Source: an uncultured Draconibacterium sp. (GTDB lineage: Bacteria > Bacteroidota > Bacteroidia > Bacteroidales > Prolixibacteraceae). From it: 64,000 nucleotides of DNA. The position numbers and the translations under genes were made by a program. How positions within the stretch are numbered: position 1 is the first letter of the stretch; the number at the start of each line of letters is the position of its first letter. The notes below the pieces were generated by a model. That model searched no databases, was not told where the DNA came from, and was given only the letters and a program-made list of their open reading frames with translations. Shown piece after piece: positions 1 to 9,414 of this stretch. The stretch is taken from contig NZ_OY776411.1 in NCBI RefSeq assembly GCF_963675585.1, positions 563,001-627,000 of the forward strand, written 5' to 3'.

Positions 1-696
1 ATAGGGGCGTACCGCCAAATTCACCGAACTATCGGCCAATTCTTTCACTCCTACAAACGGTGCCGGATCTTTTAACACTTTTGGATGACCTTCAATAATT
101 TTTTGCAATACATTTTTTGCATCCTTGATATTCGAACCGTAGGAAATCCCAAAAAGCATATCAACCCGAATCACACCTTCAGTAGTATAATTAACAATAT
201 CGCCATTAGAAACTGCCGCATTGGGTAATATAACAGTCTTGTTTTCAGGCGTCAGAAGAATTGTAACAAAAATATGTATCTCCTTAACTGTTCCCAAATG
301 CCCCTGCGACTCTATTAAATCACCCACCTTAAACGGTTTAAATATAAGAATCATCACACCTCCGGCAAAGTTCCCAAGCGTTCCCTGCATAGCCATGCCA
401 ACTGCCAAACCAGCAGCACCAAGTACTGCAATAAATGAGGTAGTTTCAATACCAACCATTTTGGCAATACTTATAAGCAGCATTACTTTTAGCAGAATAT
501 TTATCAAACTTCTAAGAAAACCACGAACAGAAACATTCAGTTCCCGCTTTTCCATAACCTTATTGGTTCTTTGGGTTACAACTTTAATGATCCATAAACC
601 AACTATTAAAACAATTATGGCCGTAATTACTTTAATTCCGTGAGTGATAACTAAATTGTATACCTGTTCGGCATATTCAGAAAATTTTTCATTCAT
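1..696 (-). CDS. MscS-family small-conductance mechanosensitive channel (3' end cut by window edge)
   Basis: The frame is open from an ATG at 694-696 to base 1, giving 232 residues with no stop, so the C-terminus lies outside the window. There are hydrophobic helices at about residues 17-37, 62-82 and 85-105. The third has the Ala/Gly-rich MscS pore-helix pattern GLAVGMAMQGTLGNFAGG, followed by the beta domain with FKPFKVGDLIESQGHLGTV, a typical MscS signature. Proteins of this family are inner-membrane channels that open under membrane tension and release solutes during osmotic downshock. The gene is divergent from the next one, with 133 bp between the two starts. The family call is sure; whether it is MscS-sized or carries a long C-terminal extension cannot be seen. 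Confidence 0.93.
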   Translation of the reverse strand, partial: MNEKFSEYAEQVYNLVITHGIKVITAIIVLIVGLWIIKVVTQRTNKVMEKRELNVSVRGFLRSLINILLKVMLLISIAKMVGIETTSFIAVLGAAGLAVGMAMQGTLGNFAGGVMILIFKPFKVGDLIESQGHLGTVKEIHIFVTILLTPENKTVILPNAAVSNGDIVNYTTEGVIRVDMLFGISYGSNIKDAKNVLQKIIEGHPKVLKDPAPFVGVKELADSSVNLAVRPY

Positions 697-799
697 AATT
701 CAAAGATTAATATTCAGTATTCAATTTACACAAAAAACACCCACAGGTCAAGCTAGTGAGTAACTCATATTCCTGAGGTAATCGAGAAACTTTATTTAT

Positions 800-807
800 T
801 ACATTTG
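800..807 (+). promoter_or_regulatory. Bacteroidetes-type -7 promoter element (TACATTTG)
   Basis: TACATTTG matches the TAnnTTTG -7 consensus of the Bacteroidetes primary sigma factor and lies 22 bp before the ATG at 830. No clear TTTG -33 element is present at the expected spacing. Transcription should start near 814. Confidence 0.45.
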
Positions 808-829
808 TTATAAACCAACTTTGCCTAAA

Positions 830-1954
830 ATGAATACTCAATCTGACTTAAAATTTTCAAGTGAACGATTACTCTCTCTCGATTTTTTTAGAGGTATAAC
901 CATGTTTTTATTGGTTGCCGAAGGAACCAGACTTTGGTCGGTATTGGTGCATGATCCTATTGCAGGTACCGTGTTTGAAACCTTCTTTCAACAATTTCAC
1001 CACCACCACTGGAACGGCCTGCATTTTTGGGATTTGGTGCAGCCCTTTTTTATGTTTATTGTAGGAGTTGCAATGCCTTTTTCGTATGCAAAACGCGTTA
1101 AACGTGGCGATCGGAGAAATAAAATAACAAAACATATTATTCAACGTAGTCTTATTTTGCTGGCTTTTGGCGTTGGATTACACTGTGGCTACCAGCGTAA
1201 ACTAGTATGGGAATTGTGGAATGTACTTTCACAACTGTCGGTTACCATATTAATAGCCTATTTTTTAATGCGTTATAAATGGTCGGTTCAGATTGTTGTT
1301 TCCATCGGTCTTTTGGTCCTCACCGAAACGCTGTACCGAACTTTCCCAATTGAAGGATACAACCAGCCATTTGTAAAAGACCATAATTTTGGAAGCTGGA
1401 TGGATTTGATTTTAATGGGAAAAATGAATAACGGAGGTGGATGGGTGGCCATAAATGCAATTCCCACTGCGGCACACACCATTTGGGGAGTTGTGGCCGG
1501 ACAGTTGCTGCAATCCGCAAAATCGCAACATGCAAAAGTTAAGCTGCTTTTATTAAGTGGCGGAATCATTCTAATTGTTGGTTATCTTCTTGAGTGGACA
1601 TCAATTACTCCCATTATAAAACGTATTTGCACCAGCTCCTTTGTCCTGGCATCGGGCGGCTGGGCGCTTATAGTTCTCGCATTCAGTTACTGGTTTATCG
1701 ATATTAAAAAGAAAAACCGCTGGATTTTTCCTTTTGTTGTAGTTGGAACAAACTCGATATTTATTTACCTGTTTTTTAATACCCTTGGCTCACAATGGTT
1801 TAATGGCTTTGTTGGTATTTTCACCCACGGATTCTTAGCCTGGTTCAATACTCCTCAATTTTTGGTCGAACTATTTACTTCAATCAGTATTTTAGGACTT
1901 GAGTGGCTTTTATGTTATTATTTATACCGCAAAAAAATATTCTTTCGAATATAA
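830..1954 (+). CDS. DUF5009 / heparan-alpha-glucosaminide N-acetyltransferase-like membrane protein
   Basis: This 374-residue polytopic membrane protein has about ten hydrophobic segments. The N-terminus contains LLSLDFFRGITMFLLV, the signature of the DUF1624/DUF5009/HGSNAT acyltransferase family, followed by a His-rich stretch (FHHHHWNGLHFWDLVQPFF), which is also typical. Family members transfer acyl groups across the membrane to sugars; human HGSNAT acetylates glucosamine on heparan sulfate. The bacterial substrate is unknown. The ATG at 830 is preferred to the in-frame TTG at 821. The next gene, a Tat-exported sugar isomerase-like protein, follows after 34 bp on the same strand, so the two may be co-transcribed and act on an envelope sugar. 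The family is well supported; the substrate is not. Confidence 0.85.
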   Translation: MNTQSDLKFSSERLLSLDFFRGITMFLLVAEGTRLWSVLVHDPIAGTVFETFFQQFHHHHWNGLHFWDLVQPFFMFIVGVAMPFSYAKRVKRGDRRNKITKHIIQRSLILLAFGVGLHCGYQRKLVWELWNVLSQLSVTILIAYFLMRYKWSVQIVVSIGLLVLTETLYRTFPIEGYNQPFVKDHNFGSWMDLILMGKMNNGGGWVAINAIPTAAHTIWGVVAGQLLQSAKSQHAKVKLLLLSGGIILIVGYLLEWTSITPIIKRICTSSFVLASGGWALIVLAFSYWFIDIKKKNRWIFPFVVVGTNSIFIYLFFNTLGSQWFNGFVGIFTHGFLAWFNTPQFLVELFTSISILGLEWLLCYYLYRKKIFFRI

Positions 1955-1988
1955 AATCATAATTTAGCAGGAACTTAAATCAATAAAT

Positions 1989-2900
1989 ATGAATACAAAT
2001 CGTAGAAATTTTTTGAGAACCACTGCAGCAGTTACAGCTGGTACCATGTTGGTTTCGCCTGCCTTTGCAGGTTTTGCTGAAAAAAAATCACGTTATCAGA
2101 TTTCCTTGGCCGAGTGGTCTTTTCATAAAGCTCTGTTTGCGAACGAAATGACCAACCTCGATTTCCCGCGAGTTACACGCGAATTGGGTTTGGAAGGAGT
2201 TGAGTATGTAAACCAGTTTTTTAAGGACAAAGCAAAAGATGAAAAATACCTGTCAGAGTTAAAAAAGATTACAAAAAATGAAGGTGTTACAAATGTGCTG
2301 ATCATGTGCGATGGAGAAGGAATGGTTGGCCACCCTGAAGAGGCAGAACGCAAAAAAACCGTTGAAAACCATAAAAAATGGATCGACGCTGCCGCTTTTC
2401 TGGGGTGTCATTCAATTCGTGTAAATGCGGGTAGCCGCGGTGAATACGAGGAACAGCAAAAACTTGCTGCCGATGGTTTGCGTATGCTTTGCGAATACGG
2501 AGACACACAAAAAATAAATGTAATTGTTGAAAACCACGGAGGTTTATCAAGTAATGGTGACTGGCTTTCGGGAGTGATGAAAATGGTTGACCACAAACGA
2601 GTTGGCACACTTCCTGATTTTGGCAACTTTACAATAGATCGCCAAACCGGTGAAGAATTTGACCGTTATAAAGGTGTTGAACTACTTATGCCATTTGCAA
2701 AAGGAGTAAGTGCAAAAACCAATGTTTTTAATGCCAAAGGCGATGAAGCAAACATGGACTACTACCGCTTAATGCAAATTGTTGATGATGCCGGATACAA
2801 AGGTTTTGTCGGAATTGAATTTGAAGGTTCTGAACTATCGGAAAAAGAAGGCGTAATTGCGACAAAGAAATTGCTTGAACAAGTTTTTAAAACATTATAG
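1989..2900 (+). CDS. Tat-exported sugar phosphate isomerase/epimerase family protein (xylose isomerase-like TIM barrel)
   Basis: The 303-residue protein begins with a Tat signal ([15 protein letters not shown]), so it is probably exported folded. The mature part has the AP-endonuclease-2/xylose-isomerase-like TIM-barrel pattern: [11 protein letters not shown] at the first strand, [30 protein letters not shown] (Glu and His, likely metal ligands), [10 protein letters not shown] and GFVGIEFEG near the end. Relatives include hydroxypyruvate isomerase and inosose epimerases, but exported Bacteroidetes members are often next to Gfo/Idh and DUF1080 genes of 3-keto-sugar metabolism, like those near 48-52 kb here. 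Its substrate cannot be read from the sequence. It ends at a good terminator. Confidence 0.85.
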   Translation: MNTNRRNFLRTTAAVTAGTMLVSPAFAGFAEKKSRYQISLAEWSFHKALFANEMTNLDFPRVTRELGLEGVEYVNQFFKDKAKDEKYLSELKKITKNEGVTNVLIMCDGEGMVGHPEEAERKKTVENHKKWIDAAAFLGCHSIRVNAGSRGEYEEQQKLAADGLRMLCEYGDTQKINVIVENHGGLSSNGDWLSGVMKMVDHKRVGTLPDFGNFTIDRQTGEEFDRYKGVELLMPFAKGVSAKTNVFNAKGDEANMDYYRLMQIVDDAGYKGFVGIEFEGSELSEKEGVIATKKLLEQVFKTL

Positions 2901-2911
2901 AAGAACAAAAG

Positions 2912-2940
2912 AAGCACCAAATCAAAAGGTGCTTTTTTTA
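2912..2940 (+). terminator. Rho-independent terminator
   Basis: AAGCACC (2912-2918) pairs with GGTGCTT (2928-2934) and is followed by a T run. It lies 11 bp after the stop of the isomerase-like gene. Confidence 0.85.
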
Positions 2941-3124
2941 TTTTGAACATCTTTTGATGTGGTTAATTTTTGTTAAATCTGTTATTATTGCTAACAATAC
3001 GAAACAATCAAGGGGAACAATTCGTACGCCATGTTACAACTTTGTATTCCCTAAAGGACTTAAGGGGTTGATTGAATAATTATATACAAGGTTTAAAAAG
3101 GTCATTAGTTGTTTGTCTTTCAGA

Positions 3125-3155
3125 AAGAAAGCGGTGTTAAATTCACCGCTTTCTT
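3125..3155 (-). terminator. Terminator hairpin at the end of the mannosidase operon
   Basis: AGAAAGCGGTG (3126-3136) and CACCGCTTTCT (3144-3154) form an 11-bp stem with a 7-nt loop, 33 nt past the stop of the GH92 gene. Both flanks are T-rich on their own strand, so it may stop transcription from either side. Confidence 0.65.
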
Positions 3156-3187
3156 TGTTTTTATCAATCTTGTATCCAAATCTTAAG

Positions 3188-6100
3188 TTAAAACTTACCC
3201 CACTCCTCATTTGGATTCGGGCCCATCTCCAATTCAAGCATCCCTCCTTTTAGCAGTTCACTTGCAGGAAACTTAAAATCATTCAATTCTTTCCCATTTA
3301 ATTTGGCACTTTGAACATATTTATTCAACCTGCTGGTATTTTTGGCATGTATAATAAACTTGTTGCCTCTTCCGAATCGTTTGCCCAAATCAATTTCGAT
3401 TTTTTCATAAAGCGGGCTTCCAATTTCATAAATCGGGTTAACACTGCATCCACCATCGGTTTGGAACAATCCCATTGAAACCATTACAAACCAGGCACTC
3501 ATTTGCCCCTGATCTTCATCGCCCAAATATGCATTTGCAAGTCCATATCCATAATAACGTTCAAGTATCGATCTACTCCATTTTTGAGTTAACCAGGGCT
3601 TTCCAACCCAATTAAACAAAAAAGCGAAATGCATCGATTGCTGGTTTCCCTGCACCACCGGATAATTCCAGTACTGGTCGTTTAAACCATTAAAGCGTGT
3701 TTTATAACTTTCTTCAAATCCCCAATCAAGACGTTCCACAAACCGGTCTTTTCCAATCATTTCAGCCAATGCTGAAATATCTTGCGGAACAAAAAAAGTA
3801 AGCTGCCATGCATTTCCTTCCACATAATGATGATTGGCCCCCGATTTATAGGCATCAAAATCGGGCAGCCATTTGCCGTGAGAGTCTTTCATGCGTGCAA
3901 ACCCGGTTTCTTCATCAATAATATTTTGCCAATAGTAACCTCGTTCAAAAAAATGCGTGTAATCAGCTTCCTTTCCCAATGCCAGGGCAAACTGAGAAAC
4001 AGTCCAGTCATCAAATGAGTATTCCAAAGAATTGGAAAAACGTCCTTTGTCGAAAGGAACATATTTGTGTTTTAAATAGCTTTCAAGATCACGGTTTCCA
4101 GCATAGCCTCCTCCAACAACCTGTCCGGGCGTAGTTTGCATTTTTTTTACTGCCTCGAAAGCCTTTTCAACATCGAAATCGCGAATGCCCATTTGATATG
4201 AACTCACAATGAGAGGTATTTCGTGTTCGGCCACCATTACAGGAATATACTCCATTCCGGCAGGTCCTTTTGCCAGCCAACCACCGGCATCGTACATGGC
4301 AAGTTGCGACTTCACCCAACGGTTGCTCCACTCGGGAACCACCAGATTCCAAAACTGGTTCAGATTCCAAAACGTATTCCAAAAAGCATCGCAGCCCAAT
4401 GCCGGCGACGAAGGATCCTCCATTTTTCGCAGCTTTTCATCTGCATCCATCCACTCTCCATTCACATCGCTGAATGTATTTCGGCAAAGTGAACGATATA
4501 CATTGTTATAAAACCGAACTTTTTCCAACCTGTTGTTACTTGTAATTTTTATACGCTGTAACAATTTGTTCCACGAATCAACATTGTTTTTTCGTGTGGC
4601 ATTAAAATCCCAACCAAACGGTTCTGTAATTTCCTTTTGGAGGTTCTCGCGGGCATTTTCAATACTTACATATGAAATCCCCGTTTTTAATTGCACCACA
4701 TTGTTTTCGCTGGTATCGAATTCAACTATGGCACCAACATCTTTTGCATTTTTAATATGAATACCATCCGTTTGTTCCACTCCATCTTCTGTCCAAACAC
4801 TAAAACCAGAAATAGCTTGGTCAAATTCGGCCACAAAATGGACTGTATATTCCTGCGAGATTCCACCACTCCATGTATTTGGACTAAGCTGATGACTAAA
4901 ACCTTCAATGGAATTCTCACCTGTTTTTTTTATGTATGCCTCAATAGAATTGTACCTGTATTCGCTTGGTATCACCAAATCGAGCAGTACACGAGAACCT
5001 TCTCTGTCTTTTGGAAATGTGTAGCGCTGAAATCCACAGCGTGAAGTTGCCGTAACTTCAGCCTTAATATTATAATCCGTCAGATTAACTTTGTAATATC
5101 CCAAAGGAGCCTCTTCAGTTGTTTTATCAATTCGCGACCGATATCCACTATCAGGATCATCCTGATCGCCAACTTGTGTTTTCAACGAACCATTGGTTGG
5201 CATAATTCCTAAGCCGCCCATTGTCCATTCGTGAATATGAGAAAAACATCCAATCGATTCGAAGATAGGATCGTAACCACTTTGCCAGCCATCGTTTTGG
5301 TTGTCCGGACTCATTTTTACCATACTAAAAGGCATCCACGGCCCGGGGGCAATCATCCACCGGGAGTGAGCCGAACCTATTTTTGTATCGACATATTCAG
5401 CGGCTGTTACCGATGTTTGAGGTCTTCGTTCTATTTTACCCGATTTGATAATTTCGCCATTAACTGACACCGCATATTTACTCTTTGTTCCTTTTTTTAC
5501 CGCCGGCATGGGAGCTTCAAACATATACCTGCCGGCTTCAACAGTTTCTGAAAAGATGCTTGCTCCATCCAAAAGCACCTTCAGTTTAGGTTGCCCGGAA
5601 AGATGTTCGACATCAACCAGAAGTGGCTGTGCTGTCCCATTTTCTGTCTCAATTTCGTAAGCTGCTGCTTCCACACTTCTCAGATAAACCTCCTTATTTT
5701 GCGTTAAGTGAACATTTGCAGGGCCTTCCATTTTTAGCTGGTCAAATTTTAACCACGAACCGCGTAAAGTAGTCAGGCTTATTTCGTTTCCGCCCGTACG
5801 CATTAATTCATTTGGAACAGGAATTTCGAGCAGATACTCTGAAGAATCGGGAATTTCACCGGTGATGGAATTGTCTTTATTGATTTCCGGGATGGTGTAC
5901 TTCCACGACTTTCCATTTAACGTTACTTTAAAAAGCGGCAAATCTTTTGAATTACAATCCAAAACATCAATCGTAAGTTTCCACTTCCCTTTTTTAGGAA
6001 GTTTGTCGATTCCAAACAATACATTTAATGTACTCGAACGCCACCCTGATGTTCCCCATGTGCCTCCCCATGTATCATTGGTCCCGGGAATTATATAGGG

Positions 6101-6316
6101 CCAATCGGTTTTAGGATCTGAAGTTCCAATCAGAAAATAATTGTCTTCCCAGCCAAAATCGCTTTCTATAAAACGTTCATAATCATTATCTGAAAGTGCA
6201 AATTCAGCTCCGCTGTTATCGTTTTCACCAATTTGCCACACCACTTTATCTTTTACAGAACAAGCCTGCATAAAGAAAGTAACTGTTGCGATTAAAAAAA
6301 GAAATTTATACTTCAT
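3188..6316 (-). CDS. GH92 exo-alpha-mannosidase lipoprotein with extra N-terminal beta domain
   Basis: This 1042-residue lipoprotein (lipobox MQAC) is a probable calcium-dependent inverting exo-alpha-mannosidase. Residues about 25-200 form an added domain opening with VVWQIGENDNSGAEF, which resembles the carbohydrate-binding-like domains of PL4 rhamnogalacturonate lyases. The GH92 part starts near residue 305 (VDTKIGSAHSRWMIAPGPW). The conserved VEGNAWQ (Glu near 833, general acid in characterised family members) and GDEDQGQMSAW (near 930, base-region carboxylates) are intact. The ATG at 6316 overlaps the TGA of the upstream gene as ATGA, implying translational coupling, so the GTG at 6334 is not used. 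It is the last gene of the mannoside operon. The linkage it cleaves is unknown. Confidence 0.93.
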   Translation of the reverse strand: MKYKFLFLIATVTFFMQACSVKDKVVWQIGENDNSGAEFALSDNDYERFIESDFGWEDNYFLIGTSDPKTDWPYIIPGTNDTWGGTWGTSGWRSSTLNVLFGIDKLPKKGKWKLTIDVLDCNSKDLPLFKVTLNGKSWKYTIPEINKDNSITGEIPDSSEYLLEIPVPNELMRTGGNEISLTTLRGSWLKFDQLKMEGPANVHLTQNKEVYLRSVEAAAYEIETENGTAQPLLVDVEHLSGQPKLKVLLDGASIFSETVEAGRYMFEAPMPAVKKGTKSKYAVSVNGEIIKSGKIERRPQTSVTAAEYVDTKIGSAHSRWMIAPGPWMPFSMVKMSPDNQNDGWQSGYDPIFESIGCFSHIHEWTMGGLGIMPTNGSLKTQVGDQDDPDSGYRSRIDKTTEEAPLGYYKVNLTDYNIKAEVTATSRCGFQRYTFPKDREGSRVLLDLVIPSEYRYNSIEAYIKKTGENSIEGFSHQLSPNTWSGGISQEYTVHFVAEFDQAISGFSVWTEDGVEQTDGIHIKNAKDVGAIVEFDTSENNVVQLKTGISYVSIENARENLQKEITEPFGWDFNATRKNNVDSWNKLLQRIKITSNNRLEKVRFYNNVYRSLCRNTFSDVNGEWMDADEKLRKMEDPSSPALGCDAFWNTFWNLNQFWNLVVPEWSNRWVKSQLAMYDAGGWLAKGPAGMEYIPVMVAEHEIPLIVSSYQMGIRDFDVEKAFEAVKKMQTTPGQVVGGGYAGNRDLESYLKHKYVPFDKGRFSNSLEYSFDDWTVSQFALALGKEADYTHFFERGYYWQNIIDEETGFARMKDSHGKWLPDFDAYKSGANHHYVEGNAWQLTFFVPQDISALAEMIGKDRFVERLDWGFEESYKTRFNGLNDQYWNYPVVQGNQQSMHFAFLFNWVGKPWLTQKWSRSILERYYGYGLANAYLGDEDQGQMSAWFVMVSMGLFQTDGGCSVNPIYEIGSPLYEKIEIDLGKRFGRGNKFIIHAKNTSRLNKYVQSAKLNGKELNDFKFPASELLKGGMLELEMGPNPNEEWGKF

Positions 6317-7608
6317 TTGTTTTCGTTTGCCCACTTATTAAACATTTCAATTGATTTCGCCAAAACGCCTGCCGATCCTTTAAAATTTGCCGATCCGGCT
6401 GGTGTACCATCTATTCTATACCATTCGTAAAATCCATCGTTTTTAAGTACCCGCTCAAACATGGGATTCGCCTGTTCATAGGCCTCTTGCACAAAACCGT
6501 TCTCAATCAGCTGTTGAATCATCCGGCCACCAAACCAGGTCCAGTCTCCCCCGTTTTGATATTCGTAAGGACCACACACATTCTCTGCCAAAACTTCTTT
6601 CGGATAAGTTGGGTAAAGTGTTAAACCGATTGAAGGAGCGCCCGATTCTTCCACATTTTTAATCATCTGACTCAATACTTCAGCAATTTCATTTCTATTC
6701 AGAATTCCGGCTTCAATGGCCACTGCCGTTCCTCCGTGATAGTGAATCCTGTTTTCATCAAAGTCTTCGGGAAAAGGCGAATCATCAACATAAATGTGAG
6801 GAATAAACTTACTGTTTTTCGCATCCCACAAGTATTTTCTTATATTCTGAGTGATGTTCGAGTGCATGGATTCAAGCCGCCGTTTTTCGTTTGCCTCAGT
6901 GCTTAAGTCAGCAAGATTCTGAAGTGCAATGGCCAGCATCGCATTGTCGTATACATCAATGCTCCAGTGGGTTAAATCGTCCACATCAACAACCGCACCT
7001 CCTTCCACCTGTACATCGCCCCAATCAAAAGTTGTGGCACCTGTAATCAGACCATATTTTTCAGAGTACCTTTCACGATACAGATAATCAATGGCCCGGT
7101 TCAGCCTTTCGTTTACCGATACTCCGGCAACTATTTCTTCCAGAATACTTCGGTCGTTTGTTTTCGAAATGTATTTATATATAGCCTGAATAAGCGATGT
7201 TTCCTGATCGGTTTCAACTGTGTTTTTAAAACCAATATGATCGGGAGCGGTTTCCGATTCGTAAGTATGCGGATCGCCCCAGGTAAATGCTTCGCGTGGT
7301 ACATATCCGTCTAAAAGTTCACCGTTTTTTTGTTGAAAATGGAAAAACATCAACAGGTTTTCGCGGATGACTGAATTGTCATATTCTTCGCACGACAATT
7401 CGATAAATGTATTTAAATCGCGTGCCCAAACCATTTGATAACCGGAACCCGCATAAAAACCATTAGCCATTAGTTCACGCGCCATACCATACACTTTCTG
7501 CAGGGTTTCGTCGGCGAGGATTTTATTTGCCAGTTCCTTCTTTTCTTTCTCCTGCGAGTGGCACGAAGTAAGAACAACAACTAAAATTAAAATAACAATC
7601 CGATTCAT
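6313..7608 (-). CDS. (alpha/alpha)6-barrel glycosidase-like lipoprotein, copy B
   Basis: The 431-residue protein starts with a lipoprotein signal (VVVLTSC). Its pattern is that of six-hairpin glycosidases: MVWARDLNTFIELSCEE near the start, FKNTVETDQETSLIQAIY, GLITGATTFDWGDVQ, SIDVYDNAMLAIAL and YQNGGDWTWFGGRMIQQLI towards the end. Acidic residues in these motifs (WARD, ETD, WGD) are candidates for catalysis. I cannot assign a CAZy family; GH15, GH63 and GH125 share the fold. It is a paralogue of the product at 11789-13072, sharing nearly all these motifs, and both precede a GH92 gene, as if an exo-mannosidase pair had been duplicated. The end overlaps the GH92 start by 4 bp. Confidence 0.75.
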   Translation of the reverse strand: MNRIVILILVVVLTSCHSQEKEKKELANKILADETLQKVYGMARELMANGFYAGSGYQMVWARDLNTFIELSCEEYDNSVIRENLLMFFHFQQKNGELLDGYVPREAFTWGDPHTYESETAPDHIGFKNTVETDQETSLIQAIYKYISKTNDRSILEEIVAGVSVNERLNRAIDYLYRERYSEKYGLITGATTFDWGDVQVEGGAVVDVDDLTHWSIDVYDNAMLAIALQNLADLSTEANEKRRLESMHSNITQNIRKYLWDAKNSKFIPHIYVDDSPFPEDFDENRIHYHGGTAVAIEAGILNRNEIAEVLSQMIKNVEESGAPSIGLTLYPTYPKEVLAENVCGPYEYQNGGDWTWFGGRMIQQLIENGFVQEAYEQANPMFERVLKNDGFYEWYRIDGTPAGSANFKGSAGVLAKSIEMFNKWANENK

Positions 7609-7626
7609 ATTAAAAGTTAGTTTTTA

Positions 7627-9414
7627 CTATTTTACAAAGGCCTTCACCAGCAGAGCAACACCATCCGACTCATTCGATATTTTATACGAACCGGCAGCTG
7701 CAGGAATTACAAAAGTTTCGGCATAATTAAAACGTTGTTTTATGCCATTTTGAGTTTCAACCAGAATACTTGTTCCCTCGACCAAACTTAAAACGTGACA
7801 TTTATTTTTGGTTTGAATATGAATATCATTATGAAAATGAAAACGATGAACATCATACAAATGCTGCTCGTGTGTTGGCAAGTGGTACAGTTCCCAGTCA
7901 TTGCCTTTCTCCAGCAACACCGGTTTTGATATCAGTTTTTCTTTAACGTATTCACCCTTTCTGTCGAAACAAAGGTTTTCCATTCCGCGCTCAATATTTA
8001 TGGGACGAGGTTTCCCGTCCATATCCAAACGCAGCCAGTCGTACATTTTAAAAGTAAATATGTAGGGTGTTGAGCTAATTTCCAGTACCAGATTATTGAT
8101 TCCGGAACCATGAATTGTACCCGGAGGAATCAGGAATAAATCGTGTTTTGAAGCCGTATGTTTTTGCACATATTTTTCAATATCAACTTCCTTGTTTTTC
8201 TGAATACTTTCAGTTAAAACCGCCTTAAATTTATCGGGTTCAATGTCATTCTGAAATCCAAGGTAAACATCTGCATTGCTCTTTGTATCGAGAATATAAT
8301 AAGTTTCTTCCTGCGTAACAGCCTCGTTAAAATGCTTTTTAGTGTATTCCTTATTCGGGTGGCACTGAATGGAAAGATTGCCTCCATCAAAAGTGTCCAG
8401 AAAATCGAAACGAATTGGAAATTCCACTCCAAATTCCGGGAAAGCTTCTCCTAAAACATTCTGGCCTTCCTGAAACATGACCGTATCGAATGACACCTCG
8501 CACACATTCCCTGAACTTTCGAAAAGCAGGCCATTTTCAGGAACGATGAGCTCAAACGACCAGGCATAATTTGGAACTTCCTTGTTCAAACCCTTAATTT
8601 TATCCTTACTCCACTGCCCGCCCCAGGCACCGGGTTCGAACCATGGCCGCACCCGAAACACATTTTTACTGATCTCATTCAATCCGTGTCTTAAATCATC
8701 GCCCTTTAACCATGTAATTTCGTTAATACGTTGCCCGTCAATTAATACATCAATGGTTGCAAGAAGCTGCTGTTTATGTTTATTCAGCACAATCCAATCG
8801 ACAAAATAAAAACGTTTGTACATGGGTTTTATCTCATCCGGTTTTGCTGCGCCAATGTTTGTAACCGATTTTGCCCGGGCCCTGAACTGCAGTTCATTTT
8901 TTGGCAAATCAACATAGATCAGGGCACCATCCAATTTAGTCAAAGCTGCCCCTATTCCATAAACTACATTTATGTCGGCATTCTCATCAAGACTTAGTTC
9001 ATCCAGCTTCTCTGTTCGAAAAAAATCAGATAGCTCCAGAGTTGTGCGCGTTCCAAAAACCGGATCGTCACCTCCCAAAAATGGCGCAATCATTTTATCG
9101 ATTTCGAACTCCGATTTTAAAGCCTCCGAAACATCAATCCAATTTGATTTTACTCCATTATGATGAAAATGAATCTCAAGCTTTTCACGAAGATTTTCGA
9201 AAAAAACGCCCTGATAACCATCCAGAATTACTGTTTTATGCCTTTGGAATTCATGGGCAAGTTTCTCAAAACCCAAACTGATTTTTTCTTCACCCAACGA
9301 ATGAGTCGGATATAAACTGTAATCTCCAATTCGCTCACTTCCCTTTTGAGCCGGCATTAAAAACTGGCTCGATTTTCTCCATTTATCGTTCATATCCTTA
9401 TTCTTATTAATCAT
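7627..9414 (-). CDS. Class I mannose-6-phosphate isomerase-like protein with long N-terminal extension
   Basis: The C-terminal two thirds of this 595-residue cytoplasmic protein match type I phosphomannose isomerase: [11 protein letters not shown] (near residue 345-355) carries Gln/His zinc ligands, a Glu-rich stretch follows, and [12 protein letters not shown] holds the last His of the cupin. The enzyme would convert mannose-6-phosphate to fructose-6-phosphate. The first 200 or so residues are not part of standard ManA (about 390 residues); they contain [19 protein letters not shown], reminiscent of a uridine-kinase-like strand-loop but without a recognisable Walker motif. The annotated ATG overlaps the upstream gene by 8 bp; a second ATG at 9393 is possible. 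Placed between two glycosidase sets, it supplies the entry of mannose into glycolysis after the ROK kinase. Confidence 0.8.
   Translation of the reverse strand: MINKNKDMNDKWRKSSQFLMPAQKGSERIGDYSLYPTHSLGEEKISLGFEKLAHEFQRHKTVILDGYQGVFFENLREKLEIHFHHNGVKSNWIDVSEALKSEFEIDKMIAPFLGGDDPVFGTRTTLELSDFFRTEKLDELSLDENADINVVYGIGAALTKLDGALIYVDLPKNELQFRARAKSVTNIGAAKPDEIKPMYKRFYFVDWIVLNKHKQQLLATIDVLIDGQRINEITWLKGDDLRHGLNEISKNVFRVRPWFEPGAWGGQWSKDKIKGLNKEVPNYAWSFELIVPENGLLFESSGNVCEVSFDTVMFQEGQNVLGEAFPEFGVEFPIRFDFLDTFDGGNLSIQCHPNKEYTKKHFNEAVTQEETYYILDTKSNADVYLGFQNDIEPDKFKAVLTESIQKNKEVDIEKYVQKHTASKHDLFLIPPGTIHGSGINNLVLEISSTPYIFTFKMYDWLRLDMDGKPRPINIERGMENLCFDRKGEYVKEKLISKPVLLEKGNDWELYHLPTHEQHLYDVHRFHFHNDIHIQTKNKCHVLSLVEGTSILVETQNGIKQRFNYAETFVIPAAAGSYKISNESDGVALLVKAFVK

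Noticed and set aside
221..643. Plus-strand frame of 140 residues at the left edge
   Set aside because: It is the antisense shadow of the MscS gene, whose minus-strand frame has clear family motifs.
5231..5467. Plus-strand short frames inside the GH92 genes
   Set aside because: They are antisense shadows with no domain, signal or own promoter.
8620..8650. GGTTCGAACC-like string as a tRNA T-loop
   Set aside because: It is inside the isomerase-like coding frame and has no cloverleaf around it.
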